This document shows positions 50,301 to 59,367 of a DNA stretch of 64,000 bases, piece by piece. The translations under genes and the position numbers were made by a program. This DNA comes from Suilimivivens sp045586385 (GTDB taxonomy: Bacteria; Bacillota; Clostridia; Lachnospirales; Lachnospiraceae). The stretch covers positions 62,001 through 126,000 of the forward strand of contig JAZNAE010000091.1 in assembly GCA_045586385.1 (NCBI GenBank). The letters run 5' to 3'. The notes below the pieces were generated by a model that was not told the origin of the DNA, made no database searches, and saw only the letters and a program-made list of their open reading frames with translations. How positions within the stretch are numbered: the stretch's first letter is position 1; the number at the start of each line of letters is the position of its first letter.

Positions 50301-51170
50301 ATGTCTAAAGTGGCAATTGTGACTGACAGCAACAGCGGAATTACACAAATGCAGGCAAAAGAATTAGGAGTATCTGTCATTCCTATGCCTTTTATGATTA
50401 ATGATAATTCTTATTTTGAAGATATTAATTTAACACAGGAAGATTTTTATGTAAAATTAGCAGAAGGTGCTGATGTGATTACCAGCCAGCCTTCACCGGA
50501 ACAAATACTTGATTTATGGAACAATCTGTTAAAGGAATATGATGAAATTATCCATATTCCCATGAGCAGTGGTCTTTCCGGCGCATGTCAAAGTGCTTTA
50601 ATGCTTGCAGCAGACTATGACGCAAAAGTGCAGGTTGTAAATAATCAGAGAATTTCCGTCACACAAAGGCAGTCTGTTCTTGATGCATTAAATCTTGCAA
50701 AAAAAGGCAAATCAGCGGCTGAAATCAAAGAACTCCTGGAACAGGATAAGTTTAATTCCAGTATATATATTATGTTAGATACTTTATATTATCTGAAAAA
50801 AGGGGGTAGAATTACTCCTGCGGCGGCAGCAATCGGTACCATTCTAAAACTGAAACCGGTTTTACAGATTCAAGGTGAAAAGTTAGATGCTTTCTCAAAA
50901 GCAAGAACAGTATCACAAGCAAAAAGTACTATGATAAATGCCTTACGAAGCGATATGGAAACGCGATTCGGCGGTGCCGATAAAGATAACATCCTACTTC
51001 AAATAGCTTATACTAATAATCGTGAAGTGGCCGAACAAATAAAAGAAGAAGTTGCAGCTGAATTCCCTGGATATGATGTCCATATGGATCCGTTATCACT
51101 CAGTGTATCCTGTCATATCGGGCCGGGGGCATTCGGAATTGCATGTTGTAAGAAAATGCGTATAGAATAA
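50301..51170 (+). CDS. DegV family fatty acid-binding protein (FakB-like)
   Basis: 289 residues. Opens VAIVTDSNSGI and carries the fatty-acid-binding family patterns IPMSSGLSGACQSA and YYLKKGGRI. It probably presents a bound fatty acid to FakA, encoded one gene upstream of recG. Starts at 50289 (ATG), 50292 (GTG) and 50301 (ATG) are all in frame; 50301 gives the usual short N-terminus, but GTG 50292 is well placed after AAAGGG and cannot be excluded. It lies between recG and the topoisomerase pair, an insertion into the usual recG-rsmD order. Confidence 0.9.
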   Translation: MSKVAIVTDSNSGITQMQAKELGVSVIPMPFMINDNSYFEDINLTQEDFYVKLAEGADVITSQPSPEQILDLWNNLLKEYDEIIHIPMSSGLSGACQSALMLAADYDAKVQVVNNQRISVTQRQSVLDALNLAKKGKSAAEIKELLEQDKFNSSIYIMLDTLYYLKKGGRITPAAAAIGTILKLKPVLQIQGEKLDAFSKARTVSQAKSTMINALRSDMETRFGGADKDNILLQIAYTNNREVAEQIKEEVAAEFPGYDVHMDPLSLSVSCHIGPGAFGIACCKKMRIE

Positions 51171-51212
51171 ATGACAGATATTAGTAGTCTGTAAGAAAGG
51201 CTTGGGGTTAAA

Positions 51213-53132
51213 ATGGCGAAAGCGGTATATGATGCTTCCAGCATTACTGTTCTGGAAGGATTAGAAGCAGTAAGAAAAAGACCGGGTATGTATATCGGTA
51301 GTGTTTCTACAAAAGGACTTAATCATTTGGTTTATGAAATTGTAGACAATGCTGTTGATGAACATTTAGCCGGCTATTGTGATCTAATCACAGTGACATT
51401 AGAGGCAGACGGATCTGCAACAATTGAAGATAATGGCCGTGGTATTCCTGTTGGTATGCATGAAAAAGGCATCAGTGCAGAACGTCTTGTTTTTACTACT
51501 CTTCATGCTGGCGGCAAATTTGATAACGCTGCTTACAAAACCAGTGGCGGTCTTCATGGTGTGGGATCATCCGTTGTAAATGCATTATCTGAGTATTTGG
51601 TTGTACAGGTAAAACATGGCGGTAATCTCTATGAAGATAAATATGAACGGGGAATTCCGGTTGTTGAATTAAAAAACGGACTTTTACCGATTGTCGGCAA
51701 GGCAAAGGGAACCGGTACAAAAATCAACTTTTTACCGGATGATACAATATTTGATAAAACACGTTTTAAAGAAGAAGATATTAAGAGCCGTCTTCATGAG
51801 ACTGCATATTTAAATCCCGGACTTACCATTATTTTTGAGGATATGCGAAAAGAAGAGCCTGAAAAAATATCTTTCCACGAACCGGATGGTATTATCGGCT
51901 TTATTAAAGACATGAATAAATCTAAAGAAAGCATTCATGATGTTATATATTTTTCAGGGGAACTGGAAGGCATTACTGTAGAAGGTGCCTTACAGTATGT
52001 AAATGAATTTCATGAAAATGTACTTGGATTTTGTAACAATATTTATAATGCCGAAGGTGGTACACATTTAACAGGATTTAAAACTGCTTTTACCAATATC
52101 ATTAATACATATGCAAGAGAATTAAATATTCTAAAAGAAAAGGATATGAATTTTACAGGTGCAGATGTAAGAAACGGTATGACGGCAGTTATTACCATTA
52201 AGCACCCGGACCCCAGATTTGAAGGTCAGACAAAAACAAAATTGGACAATCAGGATGCCGCCAAAGTTGTCAGCAAAATTACGTCAGATGAATTGGTACG
52301 ATATTTTGACAGAAACTTAGAAACCTTAAAGAATATAATAGGTTGTGCTGAAAAAGCTGCCAAAATACGAAAAACAGAAGAACGTGCCAAGACCAATATG
52401 CTCACCAAACAGAAATTTTCTTTTGATTCTAACGGTAAACTTGCAAATTGTGAATCAAAGGATGCTTCCAAATGTGAAATTTTCATTGTAGAAGGAGATT
52501 CTGCGGGCGGAAGCGCAAAAATGGCAAGAAATCGTGCTTATCAGGCAATTCTTCCTATCAGAGGTAAGATATTAAATGTGGAAAAAGCAAGTATTGATAA
52601 AGTTCTTGCAAATGCGGAAATCAAAACCATGATCAATGCATTTGGTTGCGGTTTTTCAGAAGGTTATGGCAATGACTTTGATATTACAAAGCTCCGCTAC
52701 GACAAGATTGTAATCATGACAGATGCCGATGTGGATGGTTCCCATATTTCCACACTGCTTTTAACATTATTTTACCGTTTTATGCCGGAACTTATTTATG
52801 AGGGACATGTTTATCTTGCAATGCCACCCCTTTATAAAGCAATGCCTTCCAAAGGAACAGAAGAATATTTGTATGATGATAAGGCCCTTGAAAAATATAG
52901 AAAGCAGCACAAAGGACCATTTACTTTACAGCGTTACAAAGGACTTGGTGAAATGGATGCTGACCAATTATGGGAAACTACCCTTAATCCTGAAACAAGA
53001 ATTTTAAAATTGATTGAAATTGAGGATGCCCGAATGGCATCTGAGGTAACGGAATTACTGATGGGAACAGACGTACCTCCCAGAAAAGCATTTATTTATG
53101 AACATGCAAATGATGCAGAACTGGATATTTAA
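51213..53132 (+). CDS. parE: Type IIA topoisomerase subunit B, ParE-like
   Basis: ATPase subunit of a type II topoisomerase. 639 residues, full length. GHKL ATPase (IVDNAVDEHLAG, EDNGRGIPVG, SGGLHGVGSSVVNAL), transducer with QTKTKLDN, Toprim with EGDSAGGSA and DADVDGSHI, and C-terminal QRYKGLGEMDADQLWETT. The A subunit gene follows after 18 bases. I call the pair topoisomerase IV because the partner lacks a GyrA box; automated annotation may say gyrase B. The SD is an AGAAAGG placed 13 bases before the ATG. Confidence 0.85.
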   Translation: MAKAVYDASSITVLEGLEAVRKRPGMYIGSVSTKGLNHLVYEIVDNAVDEHLAGYCDLITVTLEADGSATIEDNGRGIPVGMHEKGISAERLVFTTLHAGGKFDNAAYKTSGGLHGVGSSVVNALSEYLVVQVKHGGNLYEDKYERGIPVVELKNGLLPIVGKAKGTGTKINFLPDDTIFDKTRFKEEDIKSRLHETAYLNPGLTIIFEDMRKEEPEKISFHEPDGIIGFIKDMNKSKESIHDVIYFSGELEGITVEGALQYVNEFHENVLGFCNNIYNAEGGTHLTGFKTAFTNIINTYARELNILKEKDMNFTGADVRNGMTAVITIKHPDPRFEGQTKTKLDNQDAAKVVSKITSDELVRYFDRNLETLKNIIGCAEKAAKIRKTEERAKTNMLTKQKFSFDSNGKLANCESKDASKCEIFIVEGDSAGGSAKMARNRAYQAILPIRGKILNVEKASIDKVLANAEIKTMINAFGCGFSEGYGNDFDITKLRYDKIVIMTDADVDGSHISTLLLTLFYRFMPELIYEGHVYLAMPPLYKAMPSKGTEEYLYDDKALEKYRKQHKGPFTLQRYKGLGEMDADQLWETTLNPETRILKLIEIEDARMASEVTELLMGTDVPPRKAFIYEHANDAELDI

Positions 53133-53150
53133 GAAAGGCACGGTTATACA

Positions 53151-55388
53151 ATGGAAGAAAAGATCATAAAAACAGAATATTCCGAGGTCATGCAGAAATC
53201 CTTTATTGATTATGCAATGAGTGTTATTATTGCCCGTGCACTTCCGGATGCAAGAGACGGCCTTAAGCCCGTACAAAGAAGAACCTTATATGATATGCAT
53301 GAACTGGGAATTAAATACGACAAGCCCTATCGCAAGAGTGCACGTATTGTCGGTGATACCATGGGTAAATATCACCCTCACGGTGACAGTTCCATTTACG
53401 AAGCACTTGTAGTCATGACGCAGGACTTCAAAAAAGGATTGCCGCTAGTGGACGGTCATGGTAACTTTGGCAACATCGAAGGAGATGGTGCGGCAGCCAT
53501 GCGTTATACGGAAGCGAGATTGGAACAGGTAACACAAGAAGCTTTTCTTGCTGATTTGGATAAAGATGTTGTAGATTTTATTCCGAACTTTGATGAAACA
53601 GAAAAAGAACCTTCCGTTCTCCCCGCTAAATTCCCTAATCTTTTGGTAAACGGTTCCGAAGGTATTGCCGTAGGTATGGCAACAAGTATCCCTCCTCATA
53701 ATTTAGGAGAAGTAATTGATGCTACCAAAGCCTACATGAAAGACGAAAATATTTCAAATGAAGGCTTAATGAAATACGTAAAGGGACCGGATTTTCCTAC
53801 CGGCGGTATTGTAATCAATAAAGATGAACTGGCAGAAATATATGCAACAGGTACCGGCAAAATTAAAGTACGCGGCAAAGTCGATATAGAAAAGGGGAAA
53901 GGTGGCAAAACAAATGTTGTCATCAGTGAAATCCCTTATCCGATGATCGGTGCCAATATTTCCAAATTTTTATCTGACGTAGCCGCACTTTCTGAAACCA
54001 AGAAAACCATGGATATTGTGGATATTTCCAACCAGTCTTCCAAGGAAGGTATCCGCATTGTTATTGAGTTAAAGAGAGAAGCCGATGTCGATAATTTTGT
54101 AAATATGCTTTACAAAAAAACCAGACTGGAAGATACTTTTGGTGTTAATATGCTTGCTATTGCAAATGGCAGGCCGGAAACCATGAGTCTTAAACAGATT
54201 ATCAAATGTAATGTTGATTTTCAGTTTGAAGTAACAACCAGAAAATATCAGACCTTATTGGCTAAAGAACTTGCCCGTAAAGAGATACAGGAAGGTCTTA
54301 TTAAGGCATGCAATGTAATCGACTTAATTATAGAAATTCTTCGCGGTTCCAAAGACCGTAATATGGCAAAGGCATGTCTTGTTGAGGGAAAAACAGATGG
54401 CATCCATTTTAAATATAAAGAATCCAAAGTCATGGCTGCACAGCTTTGTTTTACAGAAAATCAGGCAAATGCCATTTTGGATATGCGTTTATATAAATTA
54501 ATCGGACTGGAAGTGCAGGCCCTGATTAAAGAACACGAAGAGACGGTTGCCAATATTTATCGCTATGAAGATATACTGGAGCGTCGTGATTCCATGGCAC
54601 AAGTAATCATGAATGAATTGGATACTATCAAGAAGTCTTTTGACAGACCCCGAAGAACCGTGATTGAAAATGCTGCAGAAGCTGTCTATGAAGAAAAGAA
54701 GATAGAAGAGATGGATGTAGTATTTTTAATGGACCGTTTTGGATATGCTAAAACCATTGATGTTGCCACTTACGAGAGAAACAAAGAAGCTGCTGATGCA
54801 GAAAATAAATATGTATTCAGCTGTAAAAACACAGGCAGAATTTGTATTTTTACAAATACCGGCCAGCTTCATACAGTAAAAGTTGTTGATATTCCATACG
54901 GAAAATTTAGGGATAAAGGTATTCCCATTGACAATATCAGTAATTATAATTCTGAAAAAGAACTTATGGTTAATGTATGTAGTCAGACCAGCCTGAATCT
55001 TTATCGTGTTATTTTTGTTACAAGACAATCTATGATGAAAATTGTTGACGGCGGGGAATTTGATGTTGCTAAACGTACGGTAGCGGCAACCAAGTTACAG
55101 GATAACGATGAAGTTGTCAGTGTAGAAATATATGATTCACAGAAAAACATTGTTCTTCAGACAACTGACGGATATTTTTCCAAGTTCCCGGTAGAAGAAA
55201 TTCCCGAGAAGAAAAAAAGTGCAATCGGCGTACGTGGCATGAAGCTTTCTACAAAAGATGGTGTGGAATCTGTTCATTATACCGGTGCCGGATATGAACA
55301 AACAATTATGTATAAAGAAAAGCCCTTAGAACTCGGACGTTTAAAACTTGGTAAACGTGACAGTAAAGGGACAAAAGTCAGAAGCTAG
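53151..55388 (+). CDS. parC: Type IIA topoisomerase subunit A, ParC-like
   Basis: DNA-cleaving subunit. 745 residues, shorter than GyrA (usually above 800). Tyr119 in AAMRYTEARL is the active site; the quinolone-resistance region reads GKYHPHGDSSIYEA, with Ser kept. The C-terminal beta-pinwheel (about 510-745) shows no QRRGGKG-like GyrA box, so DNA wrapping and negative supercoiling are not expected; this favours decatenation (topoisomerase IV). Together with parE it forms a two-gene unit. rsmD starts 11 bases downstream. Confidence 0.85.
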   Translation: MEEKIIKTEYSEVMQKSFIDYAMSVIIARALPDARDGLKPVQRRTLYDMHELGIKYDKPYRKSARIVGDTMGKYHPHGDSSIYEALVVMTQDFKKGLPLVDGHGNFGNIEGDGAAAMRYTEARLEQVTQEAFLADLDKDVVDFIPNFDETEKEPSVLPAKFPNLLVNGSEGIAVGMATSIPPHNLGEVIDATKAYMKDENISNEGLMKYVKGPDFPTGGIVINKDELAEIYATGTGKIKVRGKVDIEKGKGGKTNVVISEIPYPMIGANISKFLSDVAALSETKKTMDIVDISNQSSKEGIRIVIELKREADVDNFVNMLYKKTRLEDTFGVNMLAIANGRPETMSLKQIIKCNVDFQFEVTTRKYQTLLAKELARKEIQEGLIKACNVIDLIIEILRGSKDRNMAKACLVEGKTDGIHFKYKESKVMAAQLCFTENQANAILDMRLYKLIGLEVQALIKEHEETVANIYRYEDILERRDSMAQVIMNELDTIKKSFDRPRRTVIENAAEAVYEEKKIEEMDVVFLMDRFGYAKTIDVATYERNKEAADAENKYVFSCKNTGRICIFTNTGQLHTVKVVDIPYGKFRDKGIPIDNISNYNSEKELMVNVCSQTSLNLYRVIFVTRQSMMKIVDGGEFDVAKRTVAATKLQDNDEVVSVEIYDSQKNIVLQTTDGYFSKFPVEEIPEKKKSAIGVRGMKLSTKDGVESVHYTGAGYEQTIMYKEKPLELGRLKLGKRDSKGTKVRS

Positions 55389-55399
55389 GAGATCATACT

Positions 55400-55948
55400 A
55401 TGCGTGTAATAGCCGGAACAGCGAGAAGTTTACCGCTCAAGACACCATCAGGTCCCGGGACAAGACCTACTACGGACAGGATTAAAGAAACTCTTTTTAA
55501 TATGTTACAAAATGATGTGCCGGGCAGTATATTTGTGGATTTGTTTGCAGGAAGCGGTGGTATCGGAATTGAGGCACTCAGTCGAGGTGCCAAGCATGCC
55601 TATTTTGTTGAAAATGCAAAGGATGCAATTTCCTGTATACAAGATAATTTGGTATTTACAAAATTCACAGATAAAGCTACACTGTTAAAGCAGGATGTAA
55701 TCGGTGCACTATCGTTTATTTCCGAAAAACAGATTGATATTCTTTTTATGGATCCCCCCTACCAATCGGATTTGGAAGAGAATATATTTGCAGTTTTAAA
55801 AAATCAAAGTTATATTACAAGCGATACCCTGATTATTGTAGAAGCAGAGTTATTAAAGTCTTTTGATTTTCTTGACAACTATGATTTTGCAATTATAAAA
55901 GAAAAATTGTATAAGACAAACAAGCATGTTTTTATAAAAAAATCCTGA
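55400..55948 (+). CDS. rsmD: 16S rRNA (guanine966-N2)-methyltransferase
   Basis: AdoMet-dependent enzyme for m2G966 in helix 31 of 16S rRNA. 182 residues. Begins MRVIAGTARSLPLKTP; RPTTDRIKETLFNML is a family mark; the AdoMet loop is DLFAGSGGIGIEALSRGA (about 47-64); the catalytic motif is DPPYQ (about 119-123). SD TAGGAGA. The rsmD-coaD order is widely conserved; coaD starts 35 bases later. Confidence 0.96.
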   Translation: MRVIAGTARSLPLKTPSGPGTRPTTDRIKETLFNMLQNDVPGSIFVDLFAGSGGIGIEALSRGAKHAYFVENAKDAISCIQDNLVFTKFTDKATLLKQDVIGALSFISEKQIDILFMDPPYQSDLEENIFAVLKNQSYITSDTLIIVEAELLKSFDFLDNYDFAIIKEKLYKTNKHVFIKKS

Positions 55949-55983
55949 CAAATCATGATAAAGGGTAGCAGAGGAGGCATCAT

Positions 55984-56475
55984 ATGAAAAAAGCATTTTA
56001 TCCGGGAAGCTTTGACCCAATGACATACGGACATCTCGATATTATCAGACGTGCTGCCAGCATTTTTGATGAATTAACCGTCAGTGTTTTGAATAATAAA
56101 CTAAAGACTCCATTGTTTTCTGTAGAAGAACGTGTTAATATATTAAAAGAAGCAACAAAAGATTTACCGAATGTGAAAGTAGAGTCTTTTAGCGGACTTT
56201 TGGTAGATTATGCTCGCGAAAAAGAAACCTATGTAGTGATTAGGGGCTTACGTGCGATTACAGACTTTGAATATGAATTACAAAATGCACAAACCAATGC
56301 CAAGTTATCCGGTGGTTTGGTTGATACGGTATTTTTAACCACCAGTTTGGAATATGCATATTTAAGTTCTTCAAGCGTGAAAGAAATTGCAAGTTTTCAC
56401 GGTGATATTTCTATGTGCGTACCGGAATTTGTTGCGAAACTTATATATGAAAAATATGGTTATGAAATGAGATAA
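55984..56475 (+). CDS. coaD: Phosphopantetheine adenylyltransferase
   Basis: Penultimate step of CoA synthesis: ATP plus 4'-phosphopantetheine to dephospho-CoA. 163 residues, usual. The nucleotidyltransferase motif is GSFDPMTYGHLDIIRRA (HxGH variant with TYGH), plus VIRGLRAITDFEYE and the second signature LSSSSVKEIA. SD AGAGGAGG before the ATG. Downstream 13 bases later begins a coiled-coil protein. Confidence 0.97.
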   Translation: MKKAFYPGSFDPMTYGHLDIIRRAASIFDELTVSVLNNKLKTPLFSVEERVNILKEATKDLPNVKVESFSGLLVDYAREKETYVVIRGLRAITDFEYELQNAQTNAKLSGGLVDTVFLTTSLEYAYLSSSSVKEIASFHGDISMCVPEFVAKLIYEKYGYEMR

Positions 56476-56488
56476 ACGGGGGTATCAA

Positions 56489-57115
56489 ATGAGCAGCAGA
56501 ATTGAACAGTTGATTGACGAAATTGAAGAATATATTGACAGTTGTAAATATCAGCCTTTGTCTAATTCTAAAATCATTGTTAATAAAGAAGAAATTGACG
56601 AGTTGCTTCGCGAATTACGAATGAAAACGCCTGATGAAATTAAACGTTATCAAAAAATCATCAGTAACAAAGAAGCCATATTAAATGATGCCCGGGCAAA
56701 AGCGGAAGCTCTAATTAATGAGGCAACCATTCATACAAATGAATTGATTAATGAGCATGAAATCATGCAACAGGCATATGCACAGGCAAATGAGGTTGTT
56801 ACTATGGCAACACATCAGGCACAGGAAATTCTTGATAATGCTACCATGGAAGCTAACAATATGAGAATGGCAGCCATGCAATATACAGACGGAATTCTTG
56901 CCAATGTGGAAAATATCATGTCTCAGACAATGAAATCCGCAAAAGAATACTATGAAGGTTTTATGAGTTCTATGAACCAATATAGTGATATTGTAAATGC
57001 AAACCGTGTTGAATTAAATCCTCCGGAAGCTGACAAATATGTAGGAGATTTTACGGATGAACTTCCGGGTCCGGAAGAATTCGAAAATGAAATAAATGTT
57101 GATATGTTACAATAA
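56489..57115 (+). CDS. Coiled-coil protein, DivIVA/V-ATPase-H-like texture
   Basis: 208 residues. SSRIEQLIDEIEEYIDSCK at the N-terminus, then a long Ala/Glu/Asn/Met-rich coiled coil (about 45-165), and an acidic tail. In texture it resembles DivIVA-like or stator-stalk proteins, but no defining motif is seen. A conserved unknown of Lachnospiraceae next to coaD, by my recollection. The start follows CGGGGG 8 bases upstream. It ends at a strong terminator, closing the parE to coaD run. A structural role at the septum or membrane is only a guess. Confidence 0.8.
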   Translation: MSSRIEQLIDEIEEYIDSCKYQPLSNSKIIVNKEEIDELLRELRMKTPDEIKRYQKIISNKEAILNDARAKAEALINEATIHTNELINEHEIMQQAYAQANEVVTMATHQAQEILDNATMEANNMRMAAMQYTDGILANVENIMSQTMKSAKEYYEGFMSSMNQYSDIVNANRVELNPPEADKYVGDFTDELPGPEEFENEINVDMLQ

Positions 57116-57151
57116 AAAAACCGGCTTACCATGTTGTAAGCCGGTTTTTTA
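57114..57151 (+). terminator. Terminator before the amidase gene
   Basis: AAACCGGCTTAC pairs with GTAAGCCGGTTT around CATGTT, followed by a T-run: one of the strongest terminators in the window. Confidence 0.92.
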
Positions 57152-57187
57152 TACACTATACCTTCTTCACAAAGGGAGTACTAATAA

Positions 57188-58462
57188 ATGATTAAAAAAA
57201 ATAAATCCATTATATTTTCTCTATTTTTTATTTTTTTCATATGGTTAAAAACGGATTTTGTTTGCCTTGCAACAGAACCGGTAATTGTCGTAATAGATCC
57301 CGGACACGGCGGCGAAAATTTAGGAGCAGAATACGAAGAATATACTGAGAAAGACCTTAACATGATTGTTGCAAACGCAATGAAGAATGAGTTGGAAAAA
57401 TATGAAAATGTGATTGTATACTTAACACACGAAGATGATATCGATATGTCTTTAAAAGAACGGGCTGAATTTGCAAAAGAAAAAAACGCAGATTTTTTGT
57501 TTTGCCTACATTTTAACGCATCTGTTCATCAAAATTTATTCGGTACAGAGGTGTGGATTCCTTCATGCGCAGAATTATATGAAAAAGGGTATCAGTTTGC
57601 TGAAATACAAATGCAGCATATGCGGGAGTTAGGCTTATATTCCCGAGGAATCAAAACAAAACTAAATAACAAAGGACAAGATTATTATGGTATTTTACGC
57701 CAATGTTCTGAATTAAATATTCCTTCTGCACTAATCGAACATTGTCATTTAGATAATGCTGTTGATCAGCCTTTTTATCAGCACGGAGAAGAACAGTTAA
57801 TTGAATTTGGGAAGAGGGATGCAACCGCGGCAGCAAAATATTTTGGCTTAAGGTCGGATGAACTGCATGTAGACTATGGTAATTACGAAAAAGTATCCGT
57901 TAAGATAACGGAAGATATTATCAAACCCGATAAAACAGAACCGGAGCTATCTGAAATTGAAATTCTTTCAATCGATAACTCTACCGGTGAAATAACTGTA
58001 AAAATGAACGCAATCGACAGTGATAGTTATATTTTATACTATAAATACAGTTTTGATGGCGGTATTACATATTCAAATTTGCAAAAATGGCCAAGGCCTG
58101 AATGGAATCACTCTTATCCGGAGCATACATTTAAAGTAAACATACCGTTTGAACAGGATATTGATTTTATTGCCTGTGCACACAATGGTTTTGATGTTTG
58201 GAAGGAAAGTAATCATATTTTTTTGGATGCAATTTCTTTGCCACAAACACAAGACATTGTTCCGGCATCAAGGCTTATATATGAAGAAATCAGTTATGAA
58301 ATACCGGAAGATGATAGTAAATCAAGTTTTCCTGCTTCCGAAATATATCAATTAATTATATTAGTGTCTGCTATCAGTGTAATTATTGCAATGATTTTAT
58401 GTATTATGATAAATATGCTTATAAGATTAAGCAAAAGTAATAAACGAAGGAAACGGCGGTAA
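57188..58462 (+). CDS. N-acetylmuramoyl-L-alanine amidase (Amidase_3), membrane-anchored
   Basis: Cell-wall hydrolase. 424 residues. Signal or anchor helix (about 8-27), Amidase_3 domain (about 33-225) with zinc/active residues in IDPGHGG, the Glu of TEKDLN, the His in CLHFNAS, and the Glu of ALIEHCH; a beta-rich domain (about 255-355); a C-terminal membrane helix (about 388-413) followed by a basic tail. Two anchors on an amidase are unusual. The 3' end overlaps the opposing YlbJ-like gene by 44 bases. The downstream neighbour is on the other strand. Confidence 0.88.
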   Translation: MIKKNKSIIFSLFFIFFIWLKTDFVCLATEPVIVVIDPGHGGENLGAEYEEYTEKDLNMIVANAMKNELEKYENVIVYLTHEDDIDMSLKERAEFAKEKNADFLFCLHFNASVHQNLFGTEVWIPSCAELYEKGYQFAEIQMQHMRELGLYSRGIKTKLNNKGQDYYGILRQCSELNIPSALIEHCHLDNAVDQPFYQHGEEQLIEFGKRDATAAAKYFGLRSDELHVDYGNYEKVSVKITEDIIKPDKTEPELSEIEILSIDNSTGEITVKMNAIDSDSYILYYKYSFDGGITYSNLQKWPRPEWNHSYPEHTFKVNIPFEQDIDFIACAHNGFDVWKESNHIFLDAISLPQTQDIVPASRLIYEEISYEIPEDDSKSSFPASEIYQLIILVSAISVIIAMILCIMINMLIRLSKSNKRRKRR

Positions 58463-59327
58463 GTACAAATTTATGAAGTATATATTTGTAAATGGATAAG
58501 TCGGTATTTTTTATCATGCCATAGGTTTGTGCAAGACAGGAAAGTCCTCCAAACGAAAGCATAATTAGCGAAAGTAGCGGCAACTGATTTTTTAATAATT
58601 GAAGACCACCGGTAATTTCTAACAAACCACCACATAATTTTGCAGTCTTTTTTCCTAATAATAATTGTGGAATAATATTTAATAAGTTAAATACTATCAT
58701 GTATCCACCGAGTTTTGTGATTCCGTTTAATGCTGAAATGATAGATTCATCAAGTGCTTCCAGAAATGTTGTGTTTTGTGTCCGGTCATAATCCTGTATT
58801 TCTTTTTCAGATATTTTTCGTGCATATAGGGTATATCTTAAAATAATTCCGTACAAAAGCGGAATTCCATACATGCCAAACAATGCAATCATTTTTTTCT
58901 GTATGCCGATGGTTGGCAATGCAAAACCAATAAAATAGGCCGGCCCTATATTATTGCAAAAAGACAGCAGATATTCCGCTTCTCTTTGAGATAATTGTTT
59001 TCTTTCATAGAGCTGTGCCGTCACATGTGCACCCATGGGAAATCCACAAAGGAAACCGACAAAAATTACATAAATACATATATTTTTAATGTGGAAAATG
59101 GGTTTTATAAAGGGCGCTGAAAATTTCGAAAAAATATCTGTTAAATTCATTCGAATCATAATTCCCGACAAAACCATAAAAGGAAATAGGGAAGGAATCA
59201 TTTTTTCAAACCATAGATTAAGTCCGTTTAAAGAAAGCATCAGACACTTGGACGGAAATAATAATATAATGATCGTTAATGCAATCATAAAGACCGCAGT
59301 GAGAAATGTCATAGGATTTTTCTTCAA
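58419..59327 (-). CDS. YlbJ-like membrane protein (sporulation/nucleoside-recognition fold)
   Basis: 302 residues with about eight membrane helices. NLWFEKMIPSLFPFMVLSGIMIR, in part, and GFLCGFPMGAHVTAQLYE followed by FCNNIGPAYFIG match the YlbJ/SpoVM-linked Gate-domain family. In Bacillus ylbJ is needed for heat-resistant spores. The start is a TTG at 59327 or the ATG at 59312; neither has a strong SD. The stop lies inside the amidase coding sequence (44-base convergent overlap). Single minus-strand gene, divergent from rsuA with only 40 bases between starts. Confidence 0.82.
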   Translation of the reverse strand: MKKNPMTFLTAVFMIALTIIILLFPSKCLMLSLNGLNLWFEKMIPSLFPFMVLSGIMIRMNLTDIFSKFSAPFIKPIFHIKNICIYVIFVGFLCGFPMGAHVTAQLYERKQLSQREAEYLLSFCNNIGPAYFIGFALPTIGIQKKMIALFGMYGIPLLYGIILRYTLYARKISEKEIQDYDRTQNTTFLEALDESIISALNGITKLGGYMIVFNLLNIIPQLLLGKKTAKLCGGLLEITGGLQLLKNQLPLLSLIMLSFGGLSCLAQTYGMIKNTDLSIYKYILHKFVLTAVSFVYYFCLIL

Positions 59328-59367
59328 AATAGTGGTTCTTTTCTTATTTTATGTTATTATTATAGTT

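Noticed and set aside
53151..55388. Calling the A subunit GyrA
   Set aside because: No GyrA-box (QRRGGKG-like) motif in the C-terminal domain and the protein is short; ParC-like preferred, with doubt noted.
59089..59367. N-terminal extension of the RsuA-type protein to 59089
   Set aside because: This frame is antisense to the YlbJ-like gene, and the S4 domain begins exactly at ATG 59368.
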